Below, piece by piece: positions 44,091 to 52,106 of a stretch of DNA of 64,000 nucleotides. The notes under the pieces are model-generated. The model did no database searches. It was not told the DNA's origin and saw nothing but the letters and a program-made list of their open reading frames with translations. The translations under genes and the position numbers were made by a program. Location: positions 23,295-87,294 of the forward strand of contig JAJRQT010000081.1 of the NCBI GenBank assembly GCA_024280115.1. The letters run 5' to 3'. Within the stretch, counting starts at the first letter, position 1, and each line of letters opens with the position of its first letter. This DNA comes from Bacteroidota bacterium. Its GTDB lineage: Bacteria; Bacteroidota; Bacteroidia; Cytophagales; Cyclobacteriaceae.

Positions 44091-44982
44091 GATTTTCAGA
44101 TAAGAGGTGTAAAAATTCTTGTTCTAAGCTGCCTTTTTTATGGGCAAAGTGTGTTATATCCACTCCATTTGTGATTAAAAATGAACTTAATTGAGCAGCC
44201 TTAACCCCATGCTTCAGTTTAATTGTATATAACCCCGGCTGTTTTTCGATTTTGTCAACTCCATCAAAATTTGCAAGAGCCTTATCGAGTTTATTAAAAT
44301 TATCAGTACTGATTTCTATTCCTCCATCTTCAGCTAAAAGTGATTGTACATGACCTTCATACAGTTTTTTACCAGATTTCAGTACAGCTACATGGGAGCA
44401 AACCTTCTGAACTTCATCCAATAAATGGCTGGCCATAATCACAGTAGTTCCTTCTCCGGCTATTTTTATAATCAAATCCCGGACATCAGCTATACCCTCC
44501 GGATCCAAACCATTAGTTGGTTCATCTAAAACCAACACTTCGGGTTCGCCAAGCAATGCAGAGGCCAGGGCCAGACGTTGCTTCATCCCCGTTGAATAAG
44601 TCATAAATTTTCGATTGGCATTTTTTGCTATTCCCGCGATCTCAAGCTTTTCCTGTATTGAAGGATTTTTAATTTCTTTTATATCTGCAACAAGTTTTAA
44701 ATTCTGAAATCCGTTTAAGTGCGGATAAAAGTTTGGTTTGTCGAGCAGGGCGCCAATTTTTTTTCTGAGCTGGTTATTATTTCCTTCTTCAAACCATGAA
44801 TATGATCCTGATTCCGGATTCGTGACCCCAAGTACAATGCCCAGGGTTGTTGTCTTACCACTTCCATTTGGTCCTAATATGCCATATACATCTCCTTTAT
44901 GAATATTAATATTTAGATTTTTTAATGCCTTTACACTTCCGTAACTTTTGGAAAGCCTATCAACAGAAAGGATTTTTTGCAT
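44083..44982 (-). CDS. ABC transporter ATP-binding protein
   Basis: A 299-residue ATPase with Walker A GPNGSGKTT (about residues 38-46), Q-loop region, signature YSTGMKQRLALASALLGEP (about residues 128-146), Walker B VLVLDEPTNGLDPEG and an H-loop in IMASHLLDEV. The C-terminal 80 residues (from about 220) form the DUF4162-like tail common in exporters of the CcmA/NatA group. Overlap with the permease gene implies coupling. A minus-strand TAAATTTG box lies 9 nt before the ATG (44991-44998), which would give a very short leader. Confidence 0.93.
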   Translation of the reverse strand: MQKILSVDRLSKSYGSVKALKNLNINIHKGDVYGILGPNGSGKTTTLGIVLGVTNPESGSYSWFEEGNNNQLRKKIGALLDKPNFYPHLNGFQNLKLVADIKEIKNPSIQEKLEIAGIAKNANRKFMTYSTGMKQRLALASALLGEPEVLVLDEPTNGLDPEGIADVRDLIIKIAGEGTTVIMASHLLDEVQKVCSHVAVLKSGKKLYEGHVQSLLAEDGGIEISTDNFNKLDKALANFDGVDKIEKQPGLYTIKLKHGVKAAQLSSFLITNGVDITHFAHKKGSLEQEFLHLLSENRA

Positions 44983-45101
44983 AGTATTGGCAAATTTAAA
45001 TTTTTAATTTAACTCTAAGTAGTAAATTATATTTGTGGGTATTTTCTTATTTGAATAAGGATATAAAATTGATGTACAGAAAATTGAACCAGCCCGCTTA
45101 T

Positions 45102-45698
45102 CTATTCCAACGCTTTCAAATCTTTTTTTTCGTCAATATCAATTGCACCTTCAATAAATGGAATTTCGACTATATCCTTTATATAATTCGCGAATATTAT
45201 TTTCCCGCCTTCCTCATTTTTAAGTCCTTTCAATGCATCAAAATAAAAACTGTCAAATAGTACAGGAACACCAAAAGTTCCGGAATAGGCTGAGGCTATA
45301 ATCATGGGCCGTGAGGGATCATAGGTATCTGCGAGTTTCTTTAGGTGAGCGGCATCGACAAATGGCTGATCTACCATAGATAGTAAGATTGCATTAGTTT
45401 GCGGCTGTTTATTTAAAATATGCTTTATTCCATTTCTTATTGAAGCGCCTAAACCTTCTTTCCATTCTTCATTGTAAAACGCATTCACCTCAAGATCAGA
45501 GATTTCCTTTTTCATATTTTCGTGATCATAGCCGGTAACTACTGTTATATTTCCAACTTTTGCTTTAAGCGCTTCTTTAGAAATTCTCCTGATCAATGTA
45601 TCACTTTTATACTCCAAAAGTTGCTTTGGTTGCCCCAGCCTTCGCGATGCACCCGCAGCCATGATCATAACTTCAATAATGGTTTTTTTACCGAGCAT
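45102..45698 (-). CDS. MobA/MocA-like nucleotidyltransferase
   Basis: A 198-residue NTP-transferase of the MobA-like family (molybdenum cofactor cytidylyl/guanylyl transfer or related). The N-terminus holds IMAAGASRRLGQPKQLLEY, the G-x-G-x-R-x-G-type nucleotide-binding loop with the conserved Lys. GLGASIRNGI and LLSMVDQPFV (metal-binding D-x-P) and GTFGVPVLFDSFYF follow. This resembles MocA more than MobA. No molybdopterin or xanthine-dehydrogenase gene is nearby to confirm it. The ATG at 45698 is kept, but M11 or M13 could also be the start. Confidence 0.82.
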   Translation of the reverse strand: MLGKKTIIEVMIMAAGASRRLGQPKQLLEYKSDTLIRRISKEALKAKVGNITVVTGYDHENMKKEISDLEVNAFYNEEWKEGLGASIRNGIKHILNKQPQTNAILLSMVDQPFVDAAHLKKLADTYDPSRPMIIASAYSGTFGVPVLFDSFYFDALKGLKNEEGGKIIFANYIKDIVEIPFIEGAIDIDEKKDLKALE

Positions 45699-46039
45699 AT
45701 TAAAAGTTTAAGCGTTTTTACGATAGAAATTTTATAAAACTATTTCTAACCAATTTAGCACATTTATTTGATGAAATCGTAATTACAATTATTGTTTATT
45801 TAGTATCCGAACAGAAACTGTCTAATTTTATGAAATGAATTATTTTGGATGAGATTTTTACTTTCTCGAAATTCGGTGATGCCTTAGTATCAGCGGGTTG
45901 AGAGAAATAAAAATATCGCCAAAAGAAACATTTCAGATTTTGCAGAGTTTCCGTTCAGATACTATTTATATTAATGACCTGATAAGACCGGCCAATCGGA
46001 TTGCTTTTTTGGCATATTTTATTTTCTAATTGTAATTTC
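45699..46039. other. 341-bp spacer containing a MITE-like element
   Basis: No gene is seen in the divergent spacer between the nucleotidyltransferase and the MutS-like gene. Half of it is the element at 45798-45967. The remaining flanks are AT-rich and must carry the two divergent promoters, though no clear TAnnTTTG pair stands out. Confidence 0.5.
45798..45967. mobile_element. MITE-like element with 18-bp inverted ends and ATTT duplication
   Basis: The left end AGTATCCGAACAGAAACT (45802-45819) and the inverted right end AGTATCTGAACGGAAACT (45963 to 45946) agree at 16 of 18 positions, and weaker pairing continues to a shared TGAAATG about 36 bp in. ATTT is present directly outside both ends (45798-45801 and 45964-45967), as expected for a 4-bp target duplication. 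The 162-bp element has no reading frame of note. Its sequence differs from the element at 37770, so a different transposase family is implied. Confidence 0.68.
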
Positions 46040-47836
46040 ATGAATGAAAAAATAAAGTTTTTTAAAGAGCGAATTTTGAGTTATGAGAAACGGATTAAAA
46101 CTCTAAAATCAAAGTTTAATGATTTCTCAATATATCGGCTTGGAGTTTTTATTGCTTTTTCGGCATTTGCGATATGGTGCCTTAACGTCAGATTGCTAAC
46201 ACCACTTTTATTCAGCATCCCAATTTTCATTGTCATCTTTGGGCTAATTGTAAAAAAGCACAATCAGATTAAAAAGGAAATGGAGCTCAATAAAAAGCTG
46301 CTTGACATAAATCAGGAAGAGATCGATCGGTTGAATTATCAATTCGATGGAATAGTGGAAGGAGGCGAGTTTGTGGATGAAAAACATATATATTCTGATG
46401 ATTTGGATATTTTTGGTAGAAATTCACTATTTCAATTAATAAATCGGGCGGGTACCACACGAGGTATGCAATTGGTAGCAAAATGGTTAAAGAAGCCATC
46501 AAAGAAGGAGGACATAGAAACAAGGCAAAAGGCGGTTACAGAAATTAGGACCATGCTAGATTGGAGGCAGAAAATGCAAGCACATGGTAGGATCAAATCA
46601 AATACATCAGAACATGAGCAAGCATTTTTTCATTGGTTATCCGGGGAGGATATGATAAGAAACAGACCATTTTATAGACTATTACCGTACTTTATCATCC
46701 CTTTATCTTCTGCGCTCATTATCTGCTACTTTATGGAGTTACTTTCCTTATCTGTGTTTGTAATTCCAATTATCATTTCCAGCATTTTTCTGTACAAAAT
46801 AGCCAAATATTCGAAAGCAACCTATGAAATGACTCAATCAGGAGTTAGTATCCTGGAATCCGTTAAAAATATAGTATTGCTTATAGAAGAGGTAAAATTT
46901 AATGATAAATATTTATCAGGTTTACAGGCCAGCTTAAAGCCTCAAAACATTATAGCCTCAGAAAAGATTAGTGATCTCAGAAAAATTTTTGACTGGCTTA
47001 GCGAACGAGCGGGTGGGATGTATTGGATTTTCAATACAATATTCTTGCTGGACTTCATTTTTTTAGCAAGAGCAGAGAAATGGCGAGCAAATTATAAAGA
47101 TGAAGTCTCAAATTGGTTTGATGCCATTGCTGAGTTTGAAGCACTAAATAGCATTGCAGCATTTTCCTATTCCAATGATCAATATGCCTTTCCCGAAATT
47201 TCAGAAAAGACATATTACATTCATGGAAAAGCCATTGGGCATCCTCTGATCCCTGAAACTCAACGGGTAAACAATGATTTTGACTTTGAAGGAAAGGGGA
47301 AAACCTGCATTGTTACAGGTTCAAATATGGCGGGGAAGAGCACATTTCTTAGAACAATTGGAATAAATATGGTATTGGCATATGCCGGAGCCCCAGTATG
47401 TGCAGAATCTTTACAATTATCATATTTTAATGTATTTACCAGTATGCGGACAAAAGATAATCTTGAAGAGAACATCTCCTCCTTTTATGCCGAATTATTA
47501 AGGCTCAAAATGTTGCTGGAAACCATTAGTGAAAACAACACCGTTTTTTATTTGCTGGATGAAATTTTAAAGGGAACAAATTCTGTTGATCGTCATATTG
47601 GAGCAGAGTCACTCATTTTACAGCTTAATGCGTTAAATACTTTCGGCCTCATTTCCACGCATGACCTGAAACTTGGCGAGCTGGACAAAAAGAATAATTC
47701 GATAGTTAATTATAATTTTAGTAGTGAAATTCAGGGTAATGAAATTATCTTTGATTATAAATTGAGAAAAGGAATTTGCCAAAGCACCAATGCAAGTCAG
47801 ATGATGGCGAAAATGGGGATAAAGGTAAAGACATAG
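46040..47836 (+). CDS. Membrane MutS-like ATPase
   Basis: A 598-residue protein from the ATG at 46040; a longer TTG frame from 46001 adds an odd hydrophobic start and is not preferred. A coiled N-terminus is followed by two transmembrane helices (about residues 34-75) and a MutS lever/clamp-like helical region. Another hydrophobic pair (about 215-255, written LLPYFIIPLSSALIICYF and following) precedes a MutS ATPase domain with Walker A GSNMAGKSTFLRTIG (about 432-446), the Walker B region VFYLLDEILKGTNSVDR and LISTHDLKL. The mismatch-binding domain I and the MutS2 Smr domain are missing. Family members are known in Bacteroidota but their function is unproven. Membrane insertion argues against ordinary mismatch repair. 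Confidence 0.85.
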   Translation: MNEKIKFFKERILSYEKRIKTLKSKFNDFSIYRLGVFIAFSAFAIWCLNVRLLTPLLFSIPIFIVIFGLIVKKHNQIKKEMELNKKLLDINQEEIDRLNYQFDGIVEGGEFVDEKHIYSDDLDIFGRNSLFQLINRAGTTRGMQLVAKWLKKPSKKEDIETRQKAVTEIRTMLDWRQKMQAHGRIKSNTSEHEQAFFHWLSGEDMIRNRPFYRLLPYFIIPLSSALIICYFMELLSLSVFVIPIIISSIFLYKIAKYSKATYEMTQSGVSILESVKNIVLLIEEVKFNDKYLSGLQASLKPQNIIASEKISDLRKIFDWLSERAGGMYWIFNTIFLLDFIFLARAEKWRANYKDEVSNWFDAIAEFEALNSIAAFSYSNDQYAFPEISEKTYYIHGKAIGHPLIPETQRVNNDFDFEGKGKTCIVTGSNMAGKSTFLRTIGINMVLAYAGAPVCAESLQLSYFNVFTSMRTKDNLEENISSFYAELLRLKMLLETISENNTVFYLLDEILKGTNSVDRHIGAESLILQLNALNTFGLISTHDLKLGELDKKNNSIVNYNFSSEIQGNEIIFDYKLRKGICQSTNASQMMAKMGIKVKT

Positions 47837-47927
47837 TAAAGACGCATAATTATGCGTCTCCACAGTATGCATAAGATGTGTCAACGATTATAGAAAACAG
47901 TAGAAGTTAAATATAAATAATAGTAAA

Positions 47928-48428
47928 ATGTCAAATGCACAAGTAGGTATTATCATGGGCAGCCAGTCTGATTTAAATATCATGGAGGAGGCTGCGAAAA
48001 TTCTTAAGACTTTTGGGATTACATTTGAAATCAGAATCATTTCTGCACACAGGGCCCCGGATTTATTAAGTGAATGGTCCGGAAGCGCCAGGGAAAGAGG
48101 AATGAAAGTAATCATAGCCGGCGCTGGAGGGGCAGCACATCTTCCGGGCGTAACAGCAGCTTTTACTACGCTCCCCGTGATAGGTGTACCGGTGAGATCG
48201 AGGATTTCCATTGACGGTTGGGATTCAATTTTATCTATTCTCCAGATGCCAAGCGGAGTACCGGTTGCAACAGTTGCGCTGGATGCAGCAAAAAATGCCG
48301 GAATACTCGCGGCTCAAATAATTGGCACACACGATGAGGATGTTGAAAAGAAGCTCGCTGATTTCAAGGTGGAGATGAGAGAAAAAGTGATAGCCTCCGG
48401 GCAGGAATTGATTGATAAAGGGTATTGA
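47928..48428 (+). CDS. purE: N5-carboxyaminoimidazole ribonucleotide mutase
   Basis: A 166-residue class I PurE that moves the carboxyl group from N5-CAIR to CAIR in purine synthesis. Diagnostic blocks are IIMGSQSDLNIM (GSxSD), RIISAHRAPD (SAHR with the catalytic His), GAGGAAHLPGV and SILQMPSGVPVATVAL. The octamer-forming C-terminal helix is present. purK is not adjacent. It ends at a hairpin terminator (48436-48466). Confidence 0.95.
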   Translation: MSNAQVGIIMGSQSDLNIMEEAAKILKTFGITFEIRIISAHRAPDLLSEWSGSARERGMKVIIAGAGGAAHLPGVTAAFTTLPVIGVPVRSRISIDGWDSILSILQMPSGVPVATVALDAAKNAGILAAQIIGTHDEDVEKKLADFKVEMREKVIASGQELIDKGY

Positions 48429-48435
48429 TAAACTG

Positions 48436-48466
48436 GAGGTTGTTCTTGAACAGCCTCTTATTTTCT
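48436..48466 (+). terminator. Terminator after purE
   Basis: GAGGTTGTTC pairs with GAACAGCCTC (one G-T wobble) over a 2-nt loop at 48436-48457, followed by a T-rich run (TTATTTTCT). It also faces the end of the minus-strand gene that ends at 48458. Confidence 0.75.
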
Positions 48467-48877
48467 CCTCCTTCTTTTCATTCGAAATTTTGAATCGTCA
48501 ATTTCAGGTTCTGTTTTCATGAAGGTTTTCCGCTCCTTGTATCCTTTCCAAAGTAAATACAATGCAAGCATCATGGGTACATATGCCAATAAACTAATTG
48601 ACCCCGAGAGTGCATCATTTATATAAAAGCCGTATAAAATCAACATTGAGATCGCAATAGAGAAAAATCCTAGTACTACTTTAAATTTTGCCTTCTTTAT
48701 CTCTGCCTGAATTCGACTTTCTTCAATAGCAAATTCATCCACCAATCTAATGATATAGGAGATTGACTCCTCGCTGAGTTCACTTTTAAAATGATCTCTG
48801 ATGTCTGAGAATGTTTTTCCATCATCAAAAAGTTTCAGCGCTTCCTGTAGTTTTTGATCTATCAATTGATCATCCAT
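48458..48877 (-). CDS. Small membrane protein of unknown function
   Basis: A 139-residue protein: a soluble helical N-terminus (1-65) rich in D, E, K and S (for example IDQKLQEALKLFDDGKTF), two transmembrane helices (about 68-88 and 93-112), and a basic C-terminus ending RMKRRRRK. No family is recognised. It lies between purE and the fad operon with no shared spacing. It is supported as a gene by codon pattern, ATG start and typical positive-inside C-terminus. Confidence 0.65.
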   Translation of the reverse strand: MDDQLIDQKLQEALKLFDDGKTFSDIRDHFKSELSEESISYIIRLVDEFAIEESRIQAEIKKAKFKVVLGFFSIAISMLILYGFYINDALSGSISLLAYVPMMLALYLLWKGYKERKTFMKTEPEIDDSKFRMKRRRRK

Positions 48878-49051
48878 AAGAAAATTTTTCGAAAATTACT
48901 TATTGGCTCATGCAATTGGAAGGATTTATTAATAAAAATAGAGTATCCCTCAATTCTATTGATTTGGAATTCAGATATTTTCAGGATTTATTTTCTGCAA
49001 AATCCTGAGTTTTAATGGAGGAAGCGCCCCAAGATTGAATGAAGAAATCAT

Positions 49052-49087
49052 AAAAAAAGAGGGCCAGTATTGAACCCTCTTTTTTTC
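49052..49087 (-). terminator. Terminator of the fad operon
   Basis: On the minus strand AGAGGG and CCCTCT form the core stem, with A-run before and T-run after (the T-run lies at the left end on the plus strand). It sits 16 bp beyond the acyl-CoA dehydrogenase stop, ending the marR-fadJ-fadA-acd operon. Confidence 0.8.
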
Positions 49088-49102
49088 AGATATTAGATTT
49101 AA

Positions 49103-50902
49103 TTAGAAGGCATAGTCATTTTTTTCAAGAAGATAATTTGCTACTCTTCTTCGCGCTTCCTTTAGATTGAAAGGCTCTATCTTTGTAAACCGTTTCAGCC
49201 CTATCAGCATCATTCTCATTTCATCTCCGTCTGCAAAAGCATAAATGGCCTGTTTTCCTGCCCATGAAGCCTTTTCAATGGCAGTGTGCAGATAAATTCT
49301 CGCTAAATCCAGGTAAATCCCGGATTGCTCTTCTCCTCGCATTGATATTATTTTCTCAACCCTGAGAATAGTCGATTCTGCAGCATATCCTTCAATCAAC
49401 ATATCTGCAAGGCTCATTAATACTTCCTGTTCATCTTTCAGGTTCGTCATCAATTTTTGAACTGAAGCTCCGGCAATCATTAATCCTGCTTTCTTCAGGT
49501 TTTGAATTGCCTTTTTTTCTTTAGCCAGAACGTCATCACTGTCATCGCTTCCAAAATCCGGGATTGATGTCAATTCTTTTGCCACCGCCATGGCTGGCCC
49601 CATCAAGTCAAGCTCACCTTTCATAGCTCGCTTCAGAATCATGTCAATGGTCAGAATTCTATTTATCTCATTGGTGCCTTCAAAGATTCGGTTGATCCTG
49701 GCATCCCTGTAAGCTCTGTCCATTGGGCCTTCAGCAGAATATCCCATTCCTCCATAGATCTGAACACCCTCATCAACTGAATAATCAAGCGTTTCTGATC
49801 CATGAACTTTCAGTATAGCACATTCTATGGCAAACTGTTCAGTAGATTTTAGCTTTGCTTCAGCTTCGTCCATACCATTGGCAACCATGGCATCGAAGGC
49901 ATCGTCAATGTTTTGTCCCACTCTGTAATGAGCGGATTCCGAAGCAAAAATCTTTGCAGCGACATCTCCTATTTTGTGTTTGATCGCTCCAAAAGAACCA
50001 ATGGTTTGTCCGAATTGTTTACGTTCATTTGCGTATTTTACTGCCTGGCCTAAAGCACCCTTCGAACCACCAATTGCTCCAGCGCCAAGCTTGATTCTAC
50101 CAATATTCAGGATATTTAAGGCGATTTTAAATCCATTTTCCCGGGTAGAGAGCATATTTTCTACAGGAACCATACAGTCATTAAAGAAAATCTGGCGTGT
50201 TGAAGATCCTTTAATTCCCATTTTCTTTTCTTCCTCATTCATGGTGATGCCACCAAATGCTTTTTCAACAATGAAAGCTGTAAGGTTTTTATCATTGTCG
50301 ATTTTGGCAAACACTATGAAGATGTCGGCAAAACCACCATTGGTGATCCACATTTTTTGTCCATTGAGTGCATAGTACTTCCCATCTTCCGTCAGTATTG
50401 CCTTTGTTTTACCTGAATTGGCATCAGAACCAGAATCAGGTTCTGTCAGACAATAAGAAGCTTTGTATTCTCCCGTAGCAAGCTTAGGAAGGTACTTCGA
50501 TTTTTGTTCATCATTTCCATAATAGAGGATCGGTAAGGTGCCTATTCCTGTATGTGCTGTAAAAGCTACTGCGAAAGAATAACCTCTGCCAAATTCTTCT
50601 GCAATGAGCATAGAAGTGTTGAAGTCCATCCCAAATCCTCCATACTGCTCGGGAACCGAAGTTCCCAAAAGCCCTAGTTCTGCAGCTTTATCTAATAGAG
50701 CAGGCATGAGTGCAAGATTTTCCATTGAATCAATTTCATCCAGCTTTGGATAAACTTCTGCTTTTAAAAAATCCCGGCATGTCTGGGCAATCATTTTTTG
50801 CTCTTCTGTCCATTCTTCAGGAATAAAAACTTCCTGGGCTTCGGTATCCCGAATAAGAAATTCACCTCCCTTAATTGCGGTTTTCTGATCAATTGTTTCC
50901 AT
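49103..50902 (-). CDS. Acyl-CoA dehydrogenase (long C-terminal form)
   Basis: A 599-residue FAD enzyme catalysing the first step of beta-oxidation. Residues 40-400 are the core acyl-CoA dehydrogenase fold: CLTEPDSGSDANSGKTKA (FAD-binding), KMWITNGGFADI, YANERKQFGQTI and the catalytic-base region QIYGGMGYSAEGPMDRAYRDARI near 385. It carries about 180 extra C-terminal residues like the very-long-chain enzymes, which serve dimer or membrane contact. It is the last gene of the fad operon, 12 bp after fadA, then terminator. Confidence 0.93.
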   Translation of the reverse strand: METIDQKTAIKGGEFLIRDTEAQEVFIPEEWTEEQKMIAQTCRDFLKAEVYPKLDEIDSMENLALMPALLDKAAELGLLGTSVPEQYGGFGMDFNTSMLIAEEFGRGYSFAVAFTAHTGIGTLPILYYGNDEQKSKYLPKLATGEYKASYCLTEPDSGSDANSGKTKAILTEDGKYYALNGQKMWITNGGFADIFIVFAKIDNDKNLTAFIVEKAFGGITMNEEEKKMGIKGSSTRQIFFNDCMVPVENMLSTRENGFKIALNILNIGRIKLGAGAIGGSKGALGQAVKYANERKQFGQTIGSFGAIKHKIGDVAAKIFASESAHYRVGQNIDDAFDAMVANGMDEAEAKLKSTEQFAIECAILKVHGSETLDYSVDEGVQIYGGMGYSAEGPMDRAYRDARINRIFEGTNEINRILTIDMILKRAMKGELDLMGPAMAVAKELTSIPDFGSDDSDDVLAKEKKAIQNLKKAGLMIAGASVQKLMTNLKDEQEVLMSLADMLIEGYAAESTILRVEKIISMRGEEQSGIYLDLARIYLHTAIEKASWAGKQAIYAFADGDEMRMMLIGLKRFTKIEPFNLKEARRRVANYLLEKNDYAF

Positions 50903-50914
50903 CGTATATATCTT

Positions 50915-52090
50915 TTAGTTTAATCTTTCATAAATACCGGCCACACCTTGGCCTCCGCCTACACATGCTGTGACAATACCATATTTTTGGTTTCGTCGCT
51001 TCATCTCATTGAGCAACTGAACTGACAGTTTTGCACCGGTGCATCCAAGTGGATGGCCCAAAGCAATAGCCCCTCCATTTACATTCACTATTTCAGGATT
51101 AAGATCCAGTTGGCTTATTACGCCCAGAGCTTGAGCGGAAAAGGCTTCGTTTAGCTCTATTTGCTCAATATCCGATTGCTTAAGACCAGCAATTTTTAAT
51201 GCTTTTGGAACTGCCGCTACAGGTCCGATACCCATAATTTTTGGTTCCACACCGGCAGCAACATAGCTGACCAGCCGAGCTATCGGTTCCAGATTCAATT
51301 CTTTTACCATCCTCTCAGACATTACCATTACAAATGCAGCGCCATCAGAAGTTTGTGATGAATTGCCTGCGGTCACTGTTCCTCCCATTGAAAAGACAGG
51401 TCTTAATCTTGCCAATGCTTCAATGCTGGTATCAGCCCTTGGGCCTTCATCTGTATCTACAGTATATGTTCTACTTTGTCTTTTACTATTTTCATCCAAG
51501 TAAACCTCTTCGACTTTAATAGGAACAATATCGTCTTTAAATACCCCGCCTTCGATGGCCTTTAATGCCTTCATGTGAGAATTGTAGGCAAATTCATCCT
51601 GATCTTCCCGGCTTATATTATATCTTTTGGCGACCTCCTCTGCCGTAAGCCCCATGCTCGTATAGTAATCCGGATTTTCTGAAGTTATTTTATAATTTAA
51701 AGCTGTTTTCCAGCCCATCATTGGCAACATCGACATTGATTCCGTGCCCCCGGCGATTATACAATCTGCCATACCTGCAGTTATTCTTGCTGAAGCGATA
51801 TTAATGGCTTCTATACCAGAACCGCAATATCTGTTAACAATCATACCCGGAACTTCAATAGGAAGAGAAAGTAAGGATATCATCCTGCCCATCTGCATGC
51901 CCTGTTCTGCTTCGGGAATGGCATTGCCAACAATCAGGTCATCCACCCTGTTGCGATCAAAACCTTCAATAGATCCCACAAGATGTTTGATGACGTCCGC
52001 CGCCAAATCATCTGGCCTGGTAAACCGAAAACTGCCTTTTTTAGCCTTTCCTACAGGCGATCTAAATCCTGCTACGATATATGCATCCAT
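50915..52090 (-). CDS. fadA: 3-ketoacyl-CoA thiolase (acetyl-CoA acyltransferase)
   Basis: A 391-residue thiolase for the last step of beta-oxidation. Nucleophilic Cys in [13 protein letters not shown] (about C90). The second Cys and His: [13 protein letters not shown] (about 348) and [19 protein letters not shown] and NEAFSAQA (His-region block) are also present. The gap to fadJ is 16 bp, and fadA is followed 12 bp later by the acyl-CoA dehydrogenase. Confidence 0.95.
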   Translation of the reverse strand: MDAYIVAGFRSPVGKAKKGSFRFTRPDDLAADVIKHLVGSIEGFDRNRVDDLIVGNAIPEAEQGMQMGRMISLLSLPIEVPGMIVNRYCGSGIEAINIASARITAGMADCIIAGGTESMSMLPMMGWKTALNYKITSENPDYYTSMGLTAEEVAKRYNISREDQDEFAYNSHMKALKAIEGGVFKDDIVPIKVEEVYLDENSKRQSRTYTVDTDEGPRADTSIEALARLRPVFSMGGTVTAGNSSQTSDGAAFVMVMSERMVKELNLEPIARLVSYVAAGVEPKIMGIGPVAAVPKALKIAGLKQSDIEQIELNEAFSAQALGVISQLDLNPEIVNVNGGAIALGHPLGCTGAKLSVQLLNEMKRRNQKYGIVTACVGGGQGVAGIYERLN

Positions 52091-52106
52091 AATTATATAT
52101 TGTTTT

